From NCBI GenBank assembly GCA_963729815.1, contig CAVSPU010000004.1, positions 1,116,001 through 1,180,000 of the forward strand: a DNA stretch of 64,000 nt, given 5' to 3'. Below are positions 26,329-35,262 of the stretch, in pieces (position 1 is the first letter of the stretch; every line of letters begins with the position of its first letter). The notes below the pieces were generated by a model, which worked only from the letters and a program-made list of their open reading frames with translations, was not told where the DNA came from and searched no databases. The stretch comes from DAHUXN01 sp963729815 (GTDB lineage Bacteria > Acidobacteriota > Terriglobia > Acidiferrales > UBA7541). Made by a program: the position numbers and the translations under genes.

Positions 26329-26371
26329 CTTTCGCGCCAGGCTGAGTTGTTCTTGCTTCTCCCGCTGCCTC

Positions 26372-26875
26372 CTACCGGGGGCAGATTTCGGAAGTGTGGT
26401 TGTGTACGATCAGCCACCGGTCGCCGGTCTTTACCAGCACGAGCGTGGTCTGCCCCCGAGCTGTCGTCGGCTTGCCATCCACAATGGCGTCCAGTTCCCA
26501 TTGGTAGCAAACCCAGGCAGTGCTGTTGTAATGAAAAAAGTTGGAGTTTCTGCGGATGAGTTGAACGCTCGACATTCTCTTGAATTGCTGCTCGTATGCA
26601 GGGACATAGTTCTCCCAGCCGCTAATCGGCGGGGCGTAAGCTCCCGAAACCCAGGTCGCATTGTCGGCATAATATTTGTGCATGGCGTCGACGTCGCCCA
26701 CCTGCCACGCCCCCAGCATTTCGCCAATGTCATGATCGAGTTCCTGGGCAACAGAAGATTCGACTGATGGCAATGCACTTGTGTCCGCGTTCTTTTGCTT
26801 TTTCTGCGATTGGGCCGAAGCTGTAAAAGCAAACAAAGCGATGATCGCCAGTGCCACTGCGGATTTTCTTTTCAT
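26372..26875 (-). CDS. Secreted NTF2-like (SnoaL/DUF4440) protein
   Basis: 167 residues with a signal peptide (MKRKSAVALAIIALFAFTASAQ). The rest has the cone-shaped NTF2-like fold pattern: 'LDHDIGEMLGAWQVGDVDAM' helix, 'YYADNATWVSGAYAP', and C-terminal strands 'TTLVLVKTGDRWLIVHNHTS'. Such proteins are usually ketosteroid-isomerase-like enzymes or ligand-binding proteins; no catalytic residue set can be assigned. The 'RWLIVHNHTS' ending is typical of DUF4440 members. It faces the small membrane protein gene tail to tail. Confidence 0.7.
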   Translation of the reverse strand: MKRKSAVALAIIALFAFTASAQSQKKQKNADTSALPSVESSVAQELDHDIGEMLGAWQVGDVDAMHKYYADNATWVSGAYAPPISGWENYVPAYEQQFKRMSSVQLIRRNSNFFHYNSTAWVCYQWELDAIVDGKPTTARGQTTLVLVKTGDRWLIVHNHTSEICPR

Positions 26876-27055
26876 GATTCCCCCTCGATTGCGGCGGTGT
26901 TGCGCAAAGAATGCGGTGCGCGCGTAAAATGAAAGCAGAGCATAGCATGAATGGTTTTTGCGATTCGGAGCGGCACGCGCAAGGTGTTGACGAAGAGGAA
27001 ACGCCCCGCGCTCGGCGATTCGAACGCCGCGAGGCGCGCTGGTGATGATTCTGTT

Positions 27056-29590
27056 TTACTGCGCCGCGGCTCCCGCTTTCGATGCGCTCAGCAAGTTGAC
27101 AAACAGCCGGTAGGCGCCCGGCACTCCCGCGGGCAGTTGCCGGAAAAATGCCAGGCCCGTGTAAATGTATATGCCTTTGCCGTCGTGCGCGTAGACGAGG
27201 CCGCCGAACGTGTCCTGTTCGCCGGGATCATGCATGGCGAGCACGGCCTGGTACTTCGAATCCCATTGGCCCCAGAAATAGAGGCCGCGCTCCTGAATCC
27301 AGTCGTTGAAATCGTCCTGCGTGATGCGATTCGGAAAATTCAGCAGAGGGCTCGCGGGATCGACGAAGCGCACGGGCGAAGTCTCGTCCGTGATGCGGTC
27401 AGCCGAAGTGTATTGGCCCGGTCTTCCTTCGATTGGCTTGCCTTCCGTTGCCGGGAAGGGCGCGGGCAGGAGCTTGTTCCAGGCGAAATCGCGCTCGTAC
27501 TGCACGACGAGCGTGCCTCCGCGCTGAACGTAATCGAGCAGCCGGTTGTTTGCGCTCATCAGGTCGGGCCGCAATTCGTACGCGCGAATCCCGACGACGA
27601 TGGCATCGTACTGGCTCAAGTTGCCGAAGGCCAGCGCGGCTTCGTCGAGCATGTCCACGTCGATGCCGAGCTGCTGCAATGATTGCGGCACTGGATCAAT
27701 TCCAGCGGCGACGTAGCCAACGCGTAGATGCTGGGGAATCGTGAGATCGAGCACGTGTGCAGTGGCGACCACAGGTTCACTCACATGCCGCGACGGCAGC
27801 GAAGGCAAGGCTTCGTAGGACGTGGCGAAGGTTTGGCCGCCCAGACGGGCATAGGGTTTCAGATCATACGCGGCTTCGGAAATGGCTGCCGGCGGAGTGA
27901 TCGCAAAACGCACCAGGCGGTCACCAGCTCCGGGAAACGCAATCGGCGCCACGGATTCGACCGTCCAGCCTTGCGGCGCATCAACCCCAGCGGTTACCTG
28001 CGCCGGCGTCGTTCCGTGATAACTGACGCGCATGAACAACTGAAAGGTTTTCGTGGAGCGATTCACCGGCAGCATGATCTGCTGAGGATCCACCGTCAGC
28101 GTGACGGCTGGAACCAGCTCAAGCGGCATCGTTTCCACAGTTGTTGACGTATAGTCCCTCGAGATCACCGGCTTCTCAATCGAGAATGTGTAGCCGTCAG
28201 CCGTGCCCGTGATATGCGTTTCGACGAGCGGCGGCGCCCACGGCAAGATGGCATCCTGCGGCGACACGGGCGGCATTGCGTTAGACGGAACGCCCACCTG
28301 AAAAGATATCTCGGAGATGGAAGCCTGCTGGTCGGTCTTGGGCGCGGTCGGCGTCACCATCCAACCCTGCGGAATTTCGAGCGATGGCGCGGCCAGATCC
28401 ACTCCCACGTCGCCGCGAGAACTCCAGGTCACGCGCACGGAAAAATTCCCGCCCGCCACGAGCGCGTTCTGGTCCGCTTCGGCGTCCAGATGCAGAGCGG
28501 CGGCTTCCGCCAGTGCGTCATCAATCTTTTGGCGCTGCTGCCTTAACTCCCAAAGGACGTTTTTGTCGATCGTGGTGGAAGCCTGAGCTTCCACAGTCGC
28601 CTTCTGCAGCTCCTTTCCAGCATTCGCGAGATATTTCACGGTAGCCGTCCAGTCGAGACGCAGCGCGGCTTGCCGCGCCGCCGCGAGCGCGCCATCGGCC
28701 GTGCCCAGCGGAATCTCCAACTGATTCGACTCCTTCGCGATTGAAAAAAGCGACTGCGTGAAATCGTCCTGGGTGATTTTGCCGCCTTGGACGTCAATCA
28801 ACGAAACCGGCCGGCTGAAAAAAGGCGAGTCGAGAACTCGCGTGATGCCCTGCGAACGATGATTCGCAAACCCCACCATGGCCAGATTGGCGTAACTTTC
28901 ACCCCACAGCGGTGAGATGTCGCCGATGGGCAGCTTGACCACGCCTTCCTGATTTTCCTCACCGTTGCGCGCGTATTGTAGAACGTGCTCGACCGTCCAG
29001 GGCCGCAGGCCTTCCTTCAATTGTTCGGGATACTGAGTGGGATCTGCGGCGGCTTCGGCCGCTTGCGGAGTGATGATGCCGGTGGCTTGATGCTGTCCGT
29101 GGCCGGAATGCACGCCGCCCCATTGATTGATGATGATGTTCGGGCGAAACGTGCGAATGACGCGGACCAGATCTTCCTTGCCGATTCCATTCCAGATGCG
29201 CAGCGTCTCATCGGCGCTCTTGGAGAAGCCAAAATCGGGCGCGCGCGTAAAGAAGAGCTCCGCGCCATAGTCTTGGGTCGCGCGATAGAGTTCGTCGGTG
29301 CGCAGAACCTTGAGCGCCGGGCCGAGTTCCGGGCCGATGGCGTTCTGACCGCCTTCGCCGCGCGTGGTGGAGCAGAGAGCAACATCGTCGCCGAGCCCTT
29401 TGGAGAGATACGTGAGGACCGCGGCGTGCTCATCGTCAGGATGGGCCGTGACGTAAAGAACGCGCGTGGTGATGCGCGCATGGTCGATGGCATCGACAAC
29501 CTGAGCGACGGACTGCGCCCGCACCGCCGGAGAAAAGAAAATGATTGCGGCGGCTGCCGCCGCCAAGTTTGTGTACCACCGAGTCTTCAT
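27056..29590 (-). CDS. Secreted PIG-L family deacetylase with NEW3-like domains
   Basis: 844 residues. A signal peptide is followed by a PIG-L/LmbE N-deacetylase domain (~40-300) with the zinc motif A-H-P-D-D-E at 49-54 and a partner 'GGVHSGHGQHQATG' supplying the second histidine. Two or three beta-sandwich regions follow (~390-640), resembling NEW3/alpha-galactosidase-associated modules, and then a C-terminal flavodoxin/ThuA-like region (~640-844, 'YDAIVVGIRAYELRP', 'GGTLVVQYERDF'). The enzyme probably removes acetyl groups from sugars such as N-acetylglucosamine on the cell surface or in the periplasm. It overlaps the upstream amino-acid permease by 4 nt (ATGA), and GGAGG lies 8 nt before its ATG. 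Confidence 0.85.
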   Translation of the reverse strand: MKTRWYTNLAAAAAAIIFFSPAVRAQSVAQVVDAIDHARITTRVLYVTAHPDDEHAAVLTYLSKGLGDDVALCSTTRGEGGQNAIGPELGPALKVLRTDELYRATQDYGAELFFTRAPDFGFSKSADETLRIWNGIGKEDLVRVIRTFRPNIIINQWGGVHSGHGQHQATGIITPQAAEAAADPTQYPEQLKEGLRPWTVEHVLQYARNGEENQEGVVKLPIGDISPLWGESYANLAMVGFANHRSQGITRVLDSPFFSRPVSLIDVQGGKITQDDFTQSLFSIAKESNQLEIPLGTADGALAAARQAALRLDWTATVKYLANAGKELQKATVEAQASTTIDKNVLWELRQQRQKIDDALAEAAALHLDAEADQNALVAGGNFSVRVTWSSRGDVGVDLAAPSLEIPQGWMVTPTAPKTDQQASISEISFQVGVPSNAMPPVSPQDAILPWAPPLVETHITGTADGYTFSIEKPVISRDYTSTTVETMPLELVPAVTLTVDPQQIMLPVNRSTKTFQLFMRVSYHGTTPAQVTAGVDAPQGWTVESVAPIAFPGAGDRLVRFAITPPAAISEAAYDLKPYARLGGQTFATSYEALPSLPSRHVSEPVVATAHVLDLTIPQHLRVGYVAAGIDPVPQSLQQLGIDVDMLDEAALAFGNLSQYDAIVVGIRAYELRPDLMSANNRLLDYVQRGGTLVVQYERDFAWNKLLPAPFPATEGKPIEGRPGQYTSADRITDETSPVRFVDPASPLLNFPNRITQDDFNDWIQERGLYFWGQWDSKYQAVLAMHDPGEQDTFGGLVYAHDGKGIYIYTGLAFFRQLPAGVPGAYRLFVNLLSASKAGAAAQ

Positions 29591-30933
29591 TCTGATGCCT
29601 CCGCAAAGGGCCATTGGTTCGATTCCTTCGAACGAATCAGAAAAACGATCACTCCCGCCACAATCGCGGCCAAGCCAAAAAGCATCCGCCGGCCCGTCGC
29701 CGCGAATAGCGCGAGCCATAGGATTATAGCGATTCCGGCGGGAATCGGGAAAAGCCACATTTTGAAGGGCAGGCGTTCGCTCGGCCAGCGCCGCCGCAAC
29801 AGGATCACGCCGATGGCCTGGCCGACGAACTGCACAAGTATCCGCATGGCGGCGATCGCGGTGATGACCGTCTCGAGCCGAAACAACAAACTGAAAATAA
29901 ATGCCACCGCGCACAGAGTGAGCAGCGAAATGTGAGGGAAGTGTTTTGTCGGATGGACGCGGCCGAAAACGGCAAAAAAGTTTCCATCCTGCGCGGCGGC
30001 ATAGGGAATGCGCGAATAGCCCAGTGTCGCGGAAAAAAGCGACGCGAACGCAATCCACAGAATGAGCACGGTGGCAAATTCAGCCGCATGCGTGCCGTAG
30101 ATGCGCTGAAAAAACACACTGACGATGAACTGCGAATGCTGCGCTTCCTGCCAGGGCACCACGCCGAGAATGCAGGTTTGCATCGCGAGATACAAAATGC
30201 CGATGGCGATGATGGAAAGGAAAATCGCGCGCGGAATGTTTCGCTCCGGCTGCTTCACCTCGCCGCCAAGGAAACAAACGTTGTAATAACCCCAATACGT
30301 ATAAATTGTCTGCACGGTCGCGCTGCCCAGCGCCGCGAAGAAGAGCCAATTGAGGCTCCAGGCGTGCGCCGGATAGCGGAACACGAGCGCGGGATGAAAA
30401 TGCGTCGCGCCCGCGGCGATCAGCCAGAGAATCGTTCCGAACACTCCGATCCATAGCAGCATGGATATCTTCCCGACGCTGGTGATGCGACGGTAGAGCA
30501 AAAACGCGAGCGCGATCACCACGGCTCCCGCGACAGCTTTCTGGCCATAACGCCCCAGCGGCACAAGATACGCAAAATATTCAGCGAAGCCGATCGAGCC
30601 GGAAGCGATGACCAGTGGCGCCTGGAAAATCGTCTGCCAAATCACGAGAAACGAAAGCAGCCGGCCCCATTTCGCCGGGCCATACGCCTCGCGCAAATAG
30701 ACGTAGCTGCCGCCGGCCTCGGGCATCGCGGCACCGAGTTCCGCCCACACGCAGCCATCAATGAGCGCCAGAACAGCGCCCACCACCCAAGCGAGCAAAC
30801 ATTGCGGGCCGCCCATATCTTTAATCACCAGCGGAATCACGATGAACGGCCCGATGCCCACCATGTCGATCATGTTGAGCGCGGTCGCTTCCTTCAGACC
30901 GAGGCCGCGCTCGAGTTTTCCGGAATGAATCAT
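29587..30933 (-). CDS. APC-superfamily amino acid permease
   Basis: 448 residues with 12 membrane helices. Typical APC features: N-terminal 'GLGLKEATALNMIDMVGIG' (the unwound helix-1 substrate site, G-x-G region), 'MPEAGGSYVYLREAYGPAKW', and 'GEVKQPERNIPRAIFLSI' between helices 6 and 7. It imports amino acids or related compounds by proton symport or exchange; the substrate is not predictable. ATG 30933 has no clear ribosome-binding site but begins the conserved N-terminus; an upstream in-frame extension has unrelated composition. Its stop overlaps the start of the PIG-L gene, so the two are cotranslated. Confidence 0.88.
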   Translation of the reverse strand: MIHSGKLERGLGLKEATALNMIDMVGIGPFIVIPLVIKDMGGPQCLLAWVVGAVLALIDGCVWAELGAAMPEAGGSYVYLREAYGPAKWGRLLSFLVIWQTIFQAPLVIASGSIGFAEYFAYLVPLGRYGQKAVAGAVVIALAFLLYRRITSVGKISMLLWIGVFGTILWLIAAGATHFHPALVFRYPAHAWSLNWLFFAALGSATVQTIYTYWGYYNVCFLGGEVKQPERNIPRAIFLSIIAIGILYLAMQTCILGVVPWQEAQHSQFIVSVFFQRIYGTHAAEFATVLILWIAFASLFSATLGYSRIPYAAAQDGNFFAVFGRVHPTKHFPHISLLTLCAVAFIFSLLFRLETVITAIAAMRILVQFVGQAIGVILLRRRWPSERLPFKMWLFPIPAGIAIILWLALFAATGRRMLFGLAAIVAGVIVFLIRSKESNQWPFAEASE

Positions 30934-31030
30934 GGCCAGTGGATGAGATGACGACGAGGGCCAAAGGATAGCAAAGAACCGCAATTGCCCCACGATAAAG
31001 TTCGCGCGAACTGCGTTACACTCTCGGCTC

Positions 31031-31951
31031 ATGGTGAAGCTCGGCGTCACGATCACGGCGGCGACTGCCGCAATCCTCGTGCTCGAATTCTTGCGCTGCC
31101 GCAAACGGCCCTTTCCGCTCTCTGGCTGGTTCGCGATTGCGGCGCTCGGCGGCGCGGAATGGCTGACGTTTCGCGGGATCGAGCCGGTGGCGACATTTTT
31201 TACGCCGATCGCCTGGTCAGCCTATCTGCTGATCGCCGATTCCGCCGTTTGGTCGATCACGGGCCGCTCGCGGTTGCGCAATTCGCCGCGAGATTTCTTC
31301 CAGATGGCACTGCTGTCGATCCCGCTCTGGACGATTTTCGAGGCCTATAATCTGCGGCTCGAAAATTGGGCCTATGTCGGCGTGCCCCGTGAAATGATCT
31401 GGGGGCTGCTTGGCTACTGCTGGTCGTTTGCCACCATCACGCCGGGGATGCTCGAGACTGCAGAGCTCGTCGAATCCTTTGGCTGGTTCAAGCGCCGCGA
31501 ACCGGTGACGATTTCACCTGCGCTTTGCCGCAACATGATGGGCGCAGGCGTGCTCTGCCTCGGCCTGCCTCTAGTTCTTCCACGGCACATTGCCGCGTAC
31601 TTTTTTGCACTTGTGTGGGTCGGCTTTTATCTCGCGCTCGATCCGCTCAATTACCGCCTCGGCCTTCCGTCGCTCCTCGGCGACTTTTCCTGGGGGCGCC
31701 GCGCGCGATTCTATTCACTGCTCGTCTCAGGCTGGGTTTGCGGCTGGCTCTGGGAGTCCTGGAACTATTGGGCGACGGCAAAATGGCACTACGTCTTCCC
31801 GATTCTGCAGCGCTACAAGGTTTTCGAAATGCCGGCGGCGGGTTATTTGGGATTTGTTCCGTTTGCACTCGAGTGTTTCGTGATGTACGTTACGGCCGCA
31901 TGGCTCGTCCGCTGGATTCCCCGTTCGCGCGATCCGCGCATCATGGAATGA
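31031..31951 (+). CDS. Multi-pass membrane protein of unknown function
   Basis: 306 residues with about 7-8 hydrophobic helices and many Trp residues ('LVSGWVCGWLWESWNYWATAKW'). No catalytic motif is recognised. Repeated aromatic stretches and 'IFEAYNLRLENWAYVG' resemble bacterial membrane proteins annotated only as hypothetical. The stop codon overlaps the start of a TPR-type secreted protein (ATGA at 31948-31951), suggesting the pair works together, perhaps at the inner membrane/periplasm interface. The promoter would lie in the ~97 nt between it and the divergent permease. Confidence 0.7.
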   Translation: MVKLGVTITAATAAILVLEFLRCRKRPFPLSGWFAIAALGGAEWLTFRGIEPVATFFTPIAWSAYLLIADSAVWSITGRSRLRNSPRDFFQMALLSIPLWTIFEAYNLRLENWAYVGVPREMIWGLLGYCWSFATITPGMLETAELVESFGWFKRREPVTISPALCRNMMGAGVLCLGLPLVLPRHIAAYFFALVWVGFYLALDPLNYRLGLPSLLGDFSWGRRARFYSLLVSGWVCGWLWESWNYWATAKWHYVFPILQRYKVFEMPAAGYLGFVPFALECFVMYVTAAWLVRWIPRSRDPRIME

Positions 31952-32913
31952 AACTCGCGCTTTTCTTTTGGCTCATTTCTCTCTTGGCCGCGCCAGCGAT
32001 TTCCGAGCGAAGCGCCGAAACATCTGTTCCGGCCGAGCCCGCGCCAGGACATATCGCAATTCCCGAAGAGGCTCAGCAAGCACTCGAGACGATGTACAGC
32101 GGCGATTTCACGACAGCGATTGCACAGGCTCAACAAATTGAACAGACGAATCCCGACGAGCCGCTCGGGTACCTGCTCGAAGGAGAAGCGCGCTGGTGGA
32201 AAATGTATTGCGACGCGCTCGAAGTGAAATACGGGATGATCGATGTCTGGGGTCGCTCGAAGCGGCCGGGAGACGCGGAGTATATGGCTCTCGCCGACAA
32301 GGCCATTCAATTAGCCGCACGTAGACTGAAAGGGAATGACACTGCTGAGATGCATATCTACGCCGGCCTGGGCTGGGCGCTGAAGACACGCCTTTACGCC
32401 TTGCGTTCGGAGAGGCGAAACGCGGCGCACGCAGGCGTCGAGGCTCGCGCGGAATTCCTGCGTGCTCAGAAACTCGACCCGTCGCTCGCCGACGAAGACA
32501 CGGGTCTCGGCTTGTACAATTGTTACATCGACTCGCTTTCGGGTTTCGTGAAAATCCTGCGGTTTTTCATGGGAATTCCCGGGGGAAGCAAGAAAGAAGG
32601 CATCGCTCAACTCATATACGCGATGAATCATGCCAAGTTAACCCCAATCGACGCTCGTTTTTATCTGGCGAAAAATCTGCGCACATACGACTTTAATTAT
32701 GAGCAGGCGCTGGCGCTCGTCCGGCCGCTGGTCGAGAAATATCCTGGCAATCCAATTTTTCTGCTTCTGCGCGGGAATTTATACGCGGAACTGGGACGCA
32801 AGGAATTAGCCACTGCGGATTTTCACACGGCCGAGAATCTGAATATTTCTGATGTCGATTGCGCCGCACGCGTGAGAAAGGTCGCGGAGCAGTTCCTGCA
32901 ATCGCTACGGTGA
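31948..32913 (+). CDS. Secreted TPR-like helical repeat protein
   Basis: 321 residues with a signal peptide (MKLALFFWLISLLAAPAIS) and a helical-repeat body. TPR-type patterns are seen near 'ALETMYSGDFTTAIAQAQQI' and at the C-terminus ('PIFLLLRGNLYAELGRKELA'), with the middle less regular. Such proteins act as scaffolds in the periplasm. Translation probably depends on the upstream membrane protein because the ATG overlaps its stop and lacks its own ribosome-binding site. Open frame upstream of 31948 lies inside the membrane protein gene and is not part of this one. It ends 18 nt from the convergent lipA. Confidence 0.75.
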   Translation: MKLALFFWLISLLAAPAISERSAETSVPAEPAPGHIAIPEEAQQALETMYSGDFTTAIAQAQQIEQTNPDEPLGYLLEGEARWWKMYCDALEVKYGMIDVWGRSKRPGDAEYMALADKAIQLAARRLKGNDTAEMHIYAGLGWALKTRLYALRSERRNAAHAGVEARAEFLRAQKLDPSLADEDTGLGLYNCYIDSLSGFVKILRFFMGIPGGSKKEGIAQLIYAMNHAKLTPIDARFYLAKNLRTYDFNYEQALALVRPLVEKYPGNPIFLLLRGNLYAELGRKELATADFHTAENLNISDVDCAARVRKVAEQFLQSLR

Positions 32914-32931
32914 ACCAATGAAAGAGTCAGA

Positions 32932-33843
32932 TTAGCTTCGCGCCGCGGCTTCTTGCTCGAAGGCGTGATAGGAAGAGCGCACGAGCGGGCCCGCTTCGAC
33001 GTGCTTGAAGCCCATCTCTTCGCCGAGGCGCTTGTACTCCGCGAATTCGTCCGGATGAACGAAACGGACAACCGGCAAATGCTCGTGCGTCGGTTGGAGA
33101 TATTGGCCAAGCGTGAGAATGTCGACGCCCTGGCGCACGATTTCCTGCATCGCGCCAAGAACTTCCTCGCGCTCTTCGCCGAGACCCAGCATCATGCCCG
33201 TCTTTGTAGGCATCGCGGGCGCCATCTCTTTCGAACGGCGCAGCAATTCGAGCGAGCGCTCGTAGACTGACCCCTTGCGCACGCGGCGATAGAGCCGCGG
33301 CACGGTTTCCATATTGTGGTCGAGAACTTCCGGGCCGGCGTCAATGACCGTCGCGAGCGCATCCCAATTGCCGCGAAAATCGGGAATGAGCACTTCGACC
33401 TTGCATCCCGGCACGCGTTCGTGGATTGCCTGTACCGTGCGTGCGAAAATTGCGGCGCCGCCGTCGCGTTGATCGTCACGGTCAACGGAAGTCACCACCA
33501 CGTATCGCAGCCCCATTTTTTCCGCTGCTTCCGCGACACGCGCGGGCTCGTTGGGATCCGGCGCGCCAATCGGCTTTCCTGAAGGCACGGCGCAGAAACC
33601 ACACGAGCGCGTGCAAATGTTCCCGAGGATCATGAACGTCGCCGTGCGATGCTCCCAGCACTCGCCCATATTCGGGCAGCGCGCGCTTTCGCAGACCGTG
33701 TGCAGGTCGTTGGTGCGCATGATGCGCTTCAGGTCCTGATAATTTGGACCGCCGAAGAATTTCACGCGTAGCCACGCTGGCCGAGGATGCGCCTCCGGGG
33801 GAGGAGTCAGCGAATTTGAGAGAATCGTAAACGGGGCAGCCAC
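32932..33843 (-). CDS. lipA: Lipoyl synthase
   Basis: 303 residues of the radical SAM family. Both clusters are complete: the auxiliary cluster C51-x4-C56-x5-C62 ('VCESARCPNMGECW') and the radical-SAM cluster C77-x3-C81-x2-C84 ('CTRSCGFC'). The C-terminal 'VRSSYHA' contains the serine ligand of the auxiliary cluster. The enzyme inserts two sulfurs into octanoyl groups on pyruvate/2-oxoglutarate dehydrogenase E2 and GcvH. GTG 33843 with AGGTGA 5 nt upstream gives the normal family length; a TTG 26 codons earlier would add an unusual N-terminus. No lipB is nearby. Confidence 0.94.
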   Translation of the reverse strand: MAAPFTILSNSLTPPPEAHPRPAWLRVKFFGGPNYQDLKRIMRTNDLHTVCESARCPNMGECWEHRTATFMILGNICTRSCGFCAVPSGKPIGAPDPNEPARVAEAAEKMGLRYVVVTSVDRDDQRDGGAAIFARTVQAIHERVPGCKVEVLIPDFRGNWDALATVIDAGPEVLDHNMETVPRLYRRVRKGSVYERSLELLRRSKEMAPAMPTKTGMMLGLGEEREEVLGAMQEIVRQGVDILTLGQYLQPTHEHLPVVRFVHPDEFAEYKRLGEEMGFKHVEAGPLVRSSYHAFEQEAAARS

Positions 33844-34240
33844 AGAGTCACCTGAACGATCGATTTTACTCGGCCTGGCGGTGAGAAACAACCGCCGCAA
33901 ATCGAATTGAACTCCGCGCAAGGGTAAGCCACCTCAAGCGCGACGTCGAACGCGCCATCATGGGGCAAGTTGGAGACAGCGCGGCCAGCGGCCACAGTCA
34001 CGGGAACAGCCTGCCCTCCTGCCAATTCCATCGCCATTTCAGGTCCGTTCAAGTCTACGGCAGCTCACGGCACGCACATCGCGGTGTCCGATTTGAGCGA
34101 CAGAGGTTGCTGGTCTTTTGTTGTATTAATGCAACAGTCGGACTTTGCGATCCTGAAGCTCCCCTGTAACTAACTGATTATACACATATTAAATCGGCAT
34201 TGCACGGCCATCGGAATGCTTCAATAATCATGGCGCTACT
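33844..34240. other. Divergent intergenic region between lipA and lpxC, 397 bases
   Basis: No gene is supported; short open frames here lack ribosome-binding sites. It must carry both promoters. A 16-bp dyad at 34120-34135 is listed separately. The right half is AT-rich, including TTATACA near 34178-34184, a possible -10 box for lpxC. Confidence 0.5.
34120..34135. promoter_or_regulatory. Operator-like palindrome upstream of lpxC
   Basis: GTTGTATTAATGCAAC is a 16-bp palindrome with a single mismatched pair around a central ATTAAT. It lies 105 nt before lpxC, a typical position for a repressor or activator site. The protein that would bind is unknown. Confidence 0.45.
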
Positions 34241-35149
34241 ATGCCCAGCCAGCTTACCATTCTCCGCCCAGTGGAAACGCAAGGCGTCGGCCTGCACACC
34301 GCCGTGCGTTCGCATATTCGGCTGGTTCCTGCTCCCGCAAACACAGGCATCGTTTTCCGCCGCGTCGATCTGGACAATTTCGAAATCGAAGCGCACGCGC
34401 GAAATGTGGCGCGCGTCAGCTACGCCACCAGCCTGATGAAAAATGGCGTGCTGCTTTCGACCACCGAGCATTTGCTTGCGGCGCTTTATTCCTGCGGAAT
34501 CGACAACGTGTACGTGGAAATTGATGCGCTGGAGTTGCCGATTCTGGATGGCTCGGCGCAGCCATTTATTGACATGCTCGAGGAGGCTGGCATTCGCCAA
34601 CTGCGCCGCCAGCGCCGGTACCTGAAAATCGTGAAGCCCCTTGAAATTTCGGACGGCGACCGGCATATCGGCATCTATCCAGCGGACGAATTTCGCGTCC
34701 GCTGCCTCATCGATTTCCCGCATCCCCTGATTCGCAACCAGGAAACCGAAATTGTCGTTGGACGCGAATCATTCACACGGCAACTCGCCTCAGCGCGAAC
34801 CTTCACGTTCACAGCCGAGATCGACAAATTGCGCGCCATGGGCTTGATTCGCGGCGGCTCGCTCGAAAACGCCATCGTGCTTACCGAAGACGGCCTGCTC
34901 CAAGGCCATTTGCGCTTCCCCGACGAATTCAGCCGCCATAAGGCGCTCGACCTTATCGGCGATCTCGCGCTCATCGGGCGTCCGCTGCGTGCGCTTGTGG
35001 TTGCGCACAAGGCCGGCCATGCGTTGCACACGCGTCTCGTCACGCAGCTTCTCGCCGAGCCTTCGCACTGGATCGAAACAACACATGTCGAAGAAACCGA
35101 GACTTTCCCGCACTCAGTTTCCAGCGTTTCCCCAGTCCACGCCGACTGA
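34241..35149 (+). CDS. lpxC: UDP-3-O-acyl-N-acetylglucosamine deacetylase
   Basis: 302 residues. The zinc ligands are H77 ('STTEHLLAAL'), H233 and D237 ('EFSRHKALDLIGD'), with E76 as general base and H260 ('AHKAGHALH') as catalytic histidine. It carries out the committed step of lipid A synthesis, so the organism makes lipopolysaccharide. The next plus-strand gene is glmU, which makes the UDP-GlcNAc precursor. No fused FabZ domain is present. A strong ribosome-binding site is not seen before ATG 34241, but the N-terminus 'SQLTILRPVETQGVGLHT' is typical. Confidence 0.95.
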   Translation: MPSQLTILRPVETQGVGLHTAVRSHIRLVPAPANTGIVFRRVDLDNFEIEAHARNVARVSYATSLMKNGVLLSTTEHLLAALYSCGIDNVYVEIDALELPILDGSAQPFIDMLEEAGIRQLRRQRRYLKIVKPLEISDGDRHIGIYPADEFRVRCLIDFPHPLIRNQETEIVVGRESFTRQLASARTFTFTAEIDKLRAMGLIRGGSLENAIVLTEDGLLQGHLRFPDEFSRHKALDLIGDLALIGRPLRALVVAHKAGHALHTRLVTQLLAEPSHWIETTHVEETETFPHSVSSVSPVHAD

Positions 35150-35262
35150 ATTCTGCTTCGCTTCGGCAAATCTCACCGTACGTTAACGATGCGATAAAGA
35201 TGAGAAAATTCCCGATGCCCATAATTGCCAAACGGCGGCGGGAAAGCGACAATAAGTGCTTC

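Noticed and set aside
26951..27682. 243-codon plus-strand open frame opposite the PIG-L gene end
   Set aside because: Mostly antisense to the PIG-L gene, with no initiation signal or family similarity.
31525..31947. Extension of the TPR protein upstream of 31948
   Set aside because: It overlaps the membrane protein gene in another frame, and the signal peptide starts at 31948.
33960..34173. Two overlapping 67-69-codon frames between lipA and lpxC
   Set aside because: No ribosome-binding site, no hydrophobic or domain pattern, and they cover a likely regulatory region.
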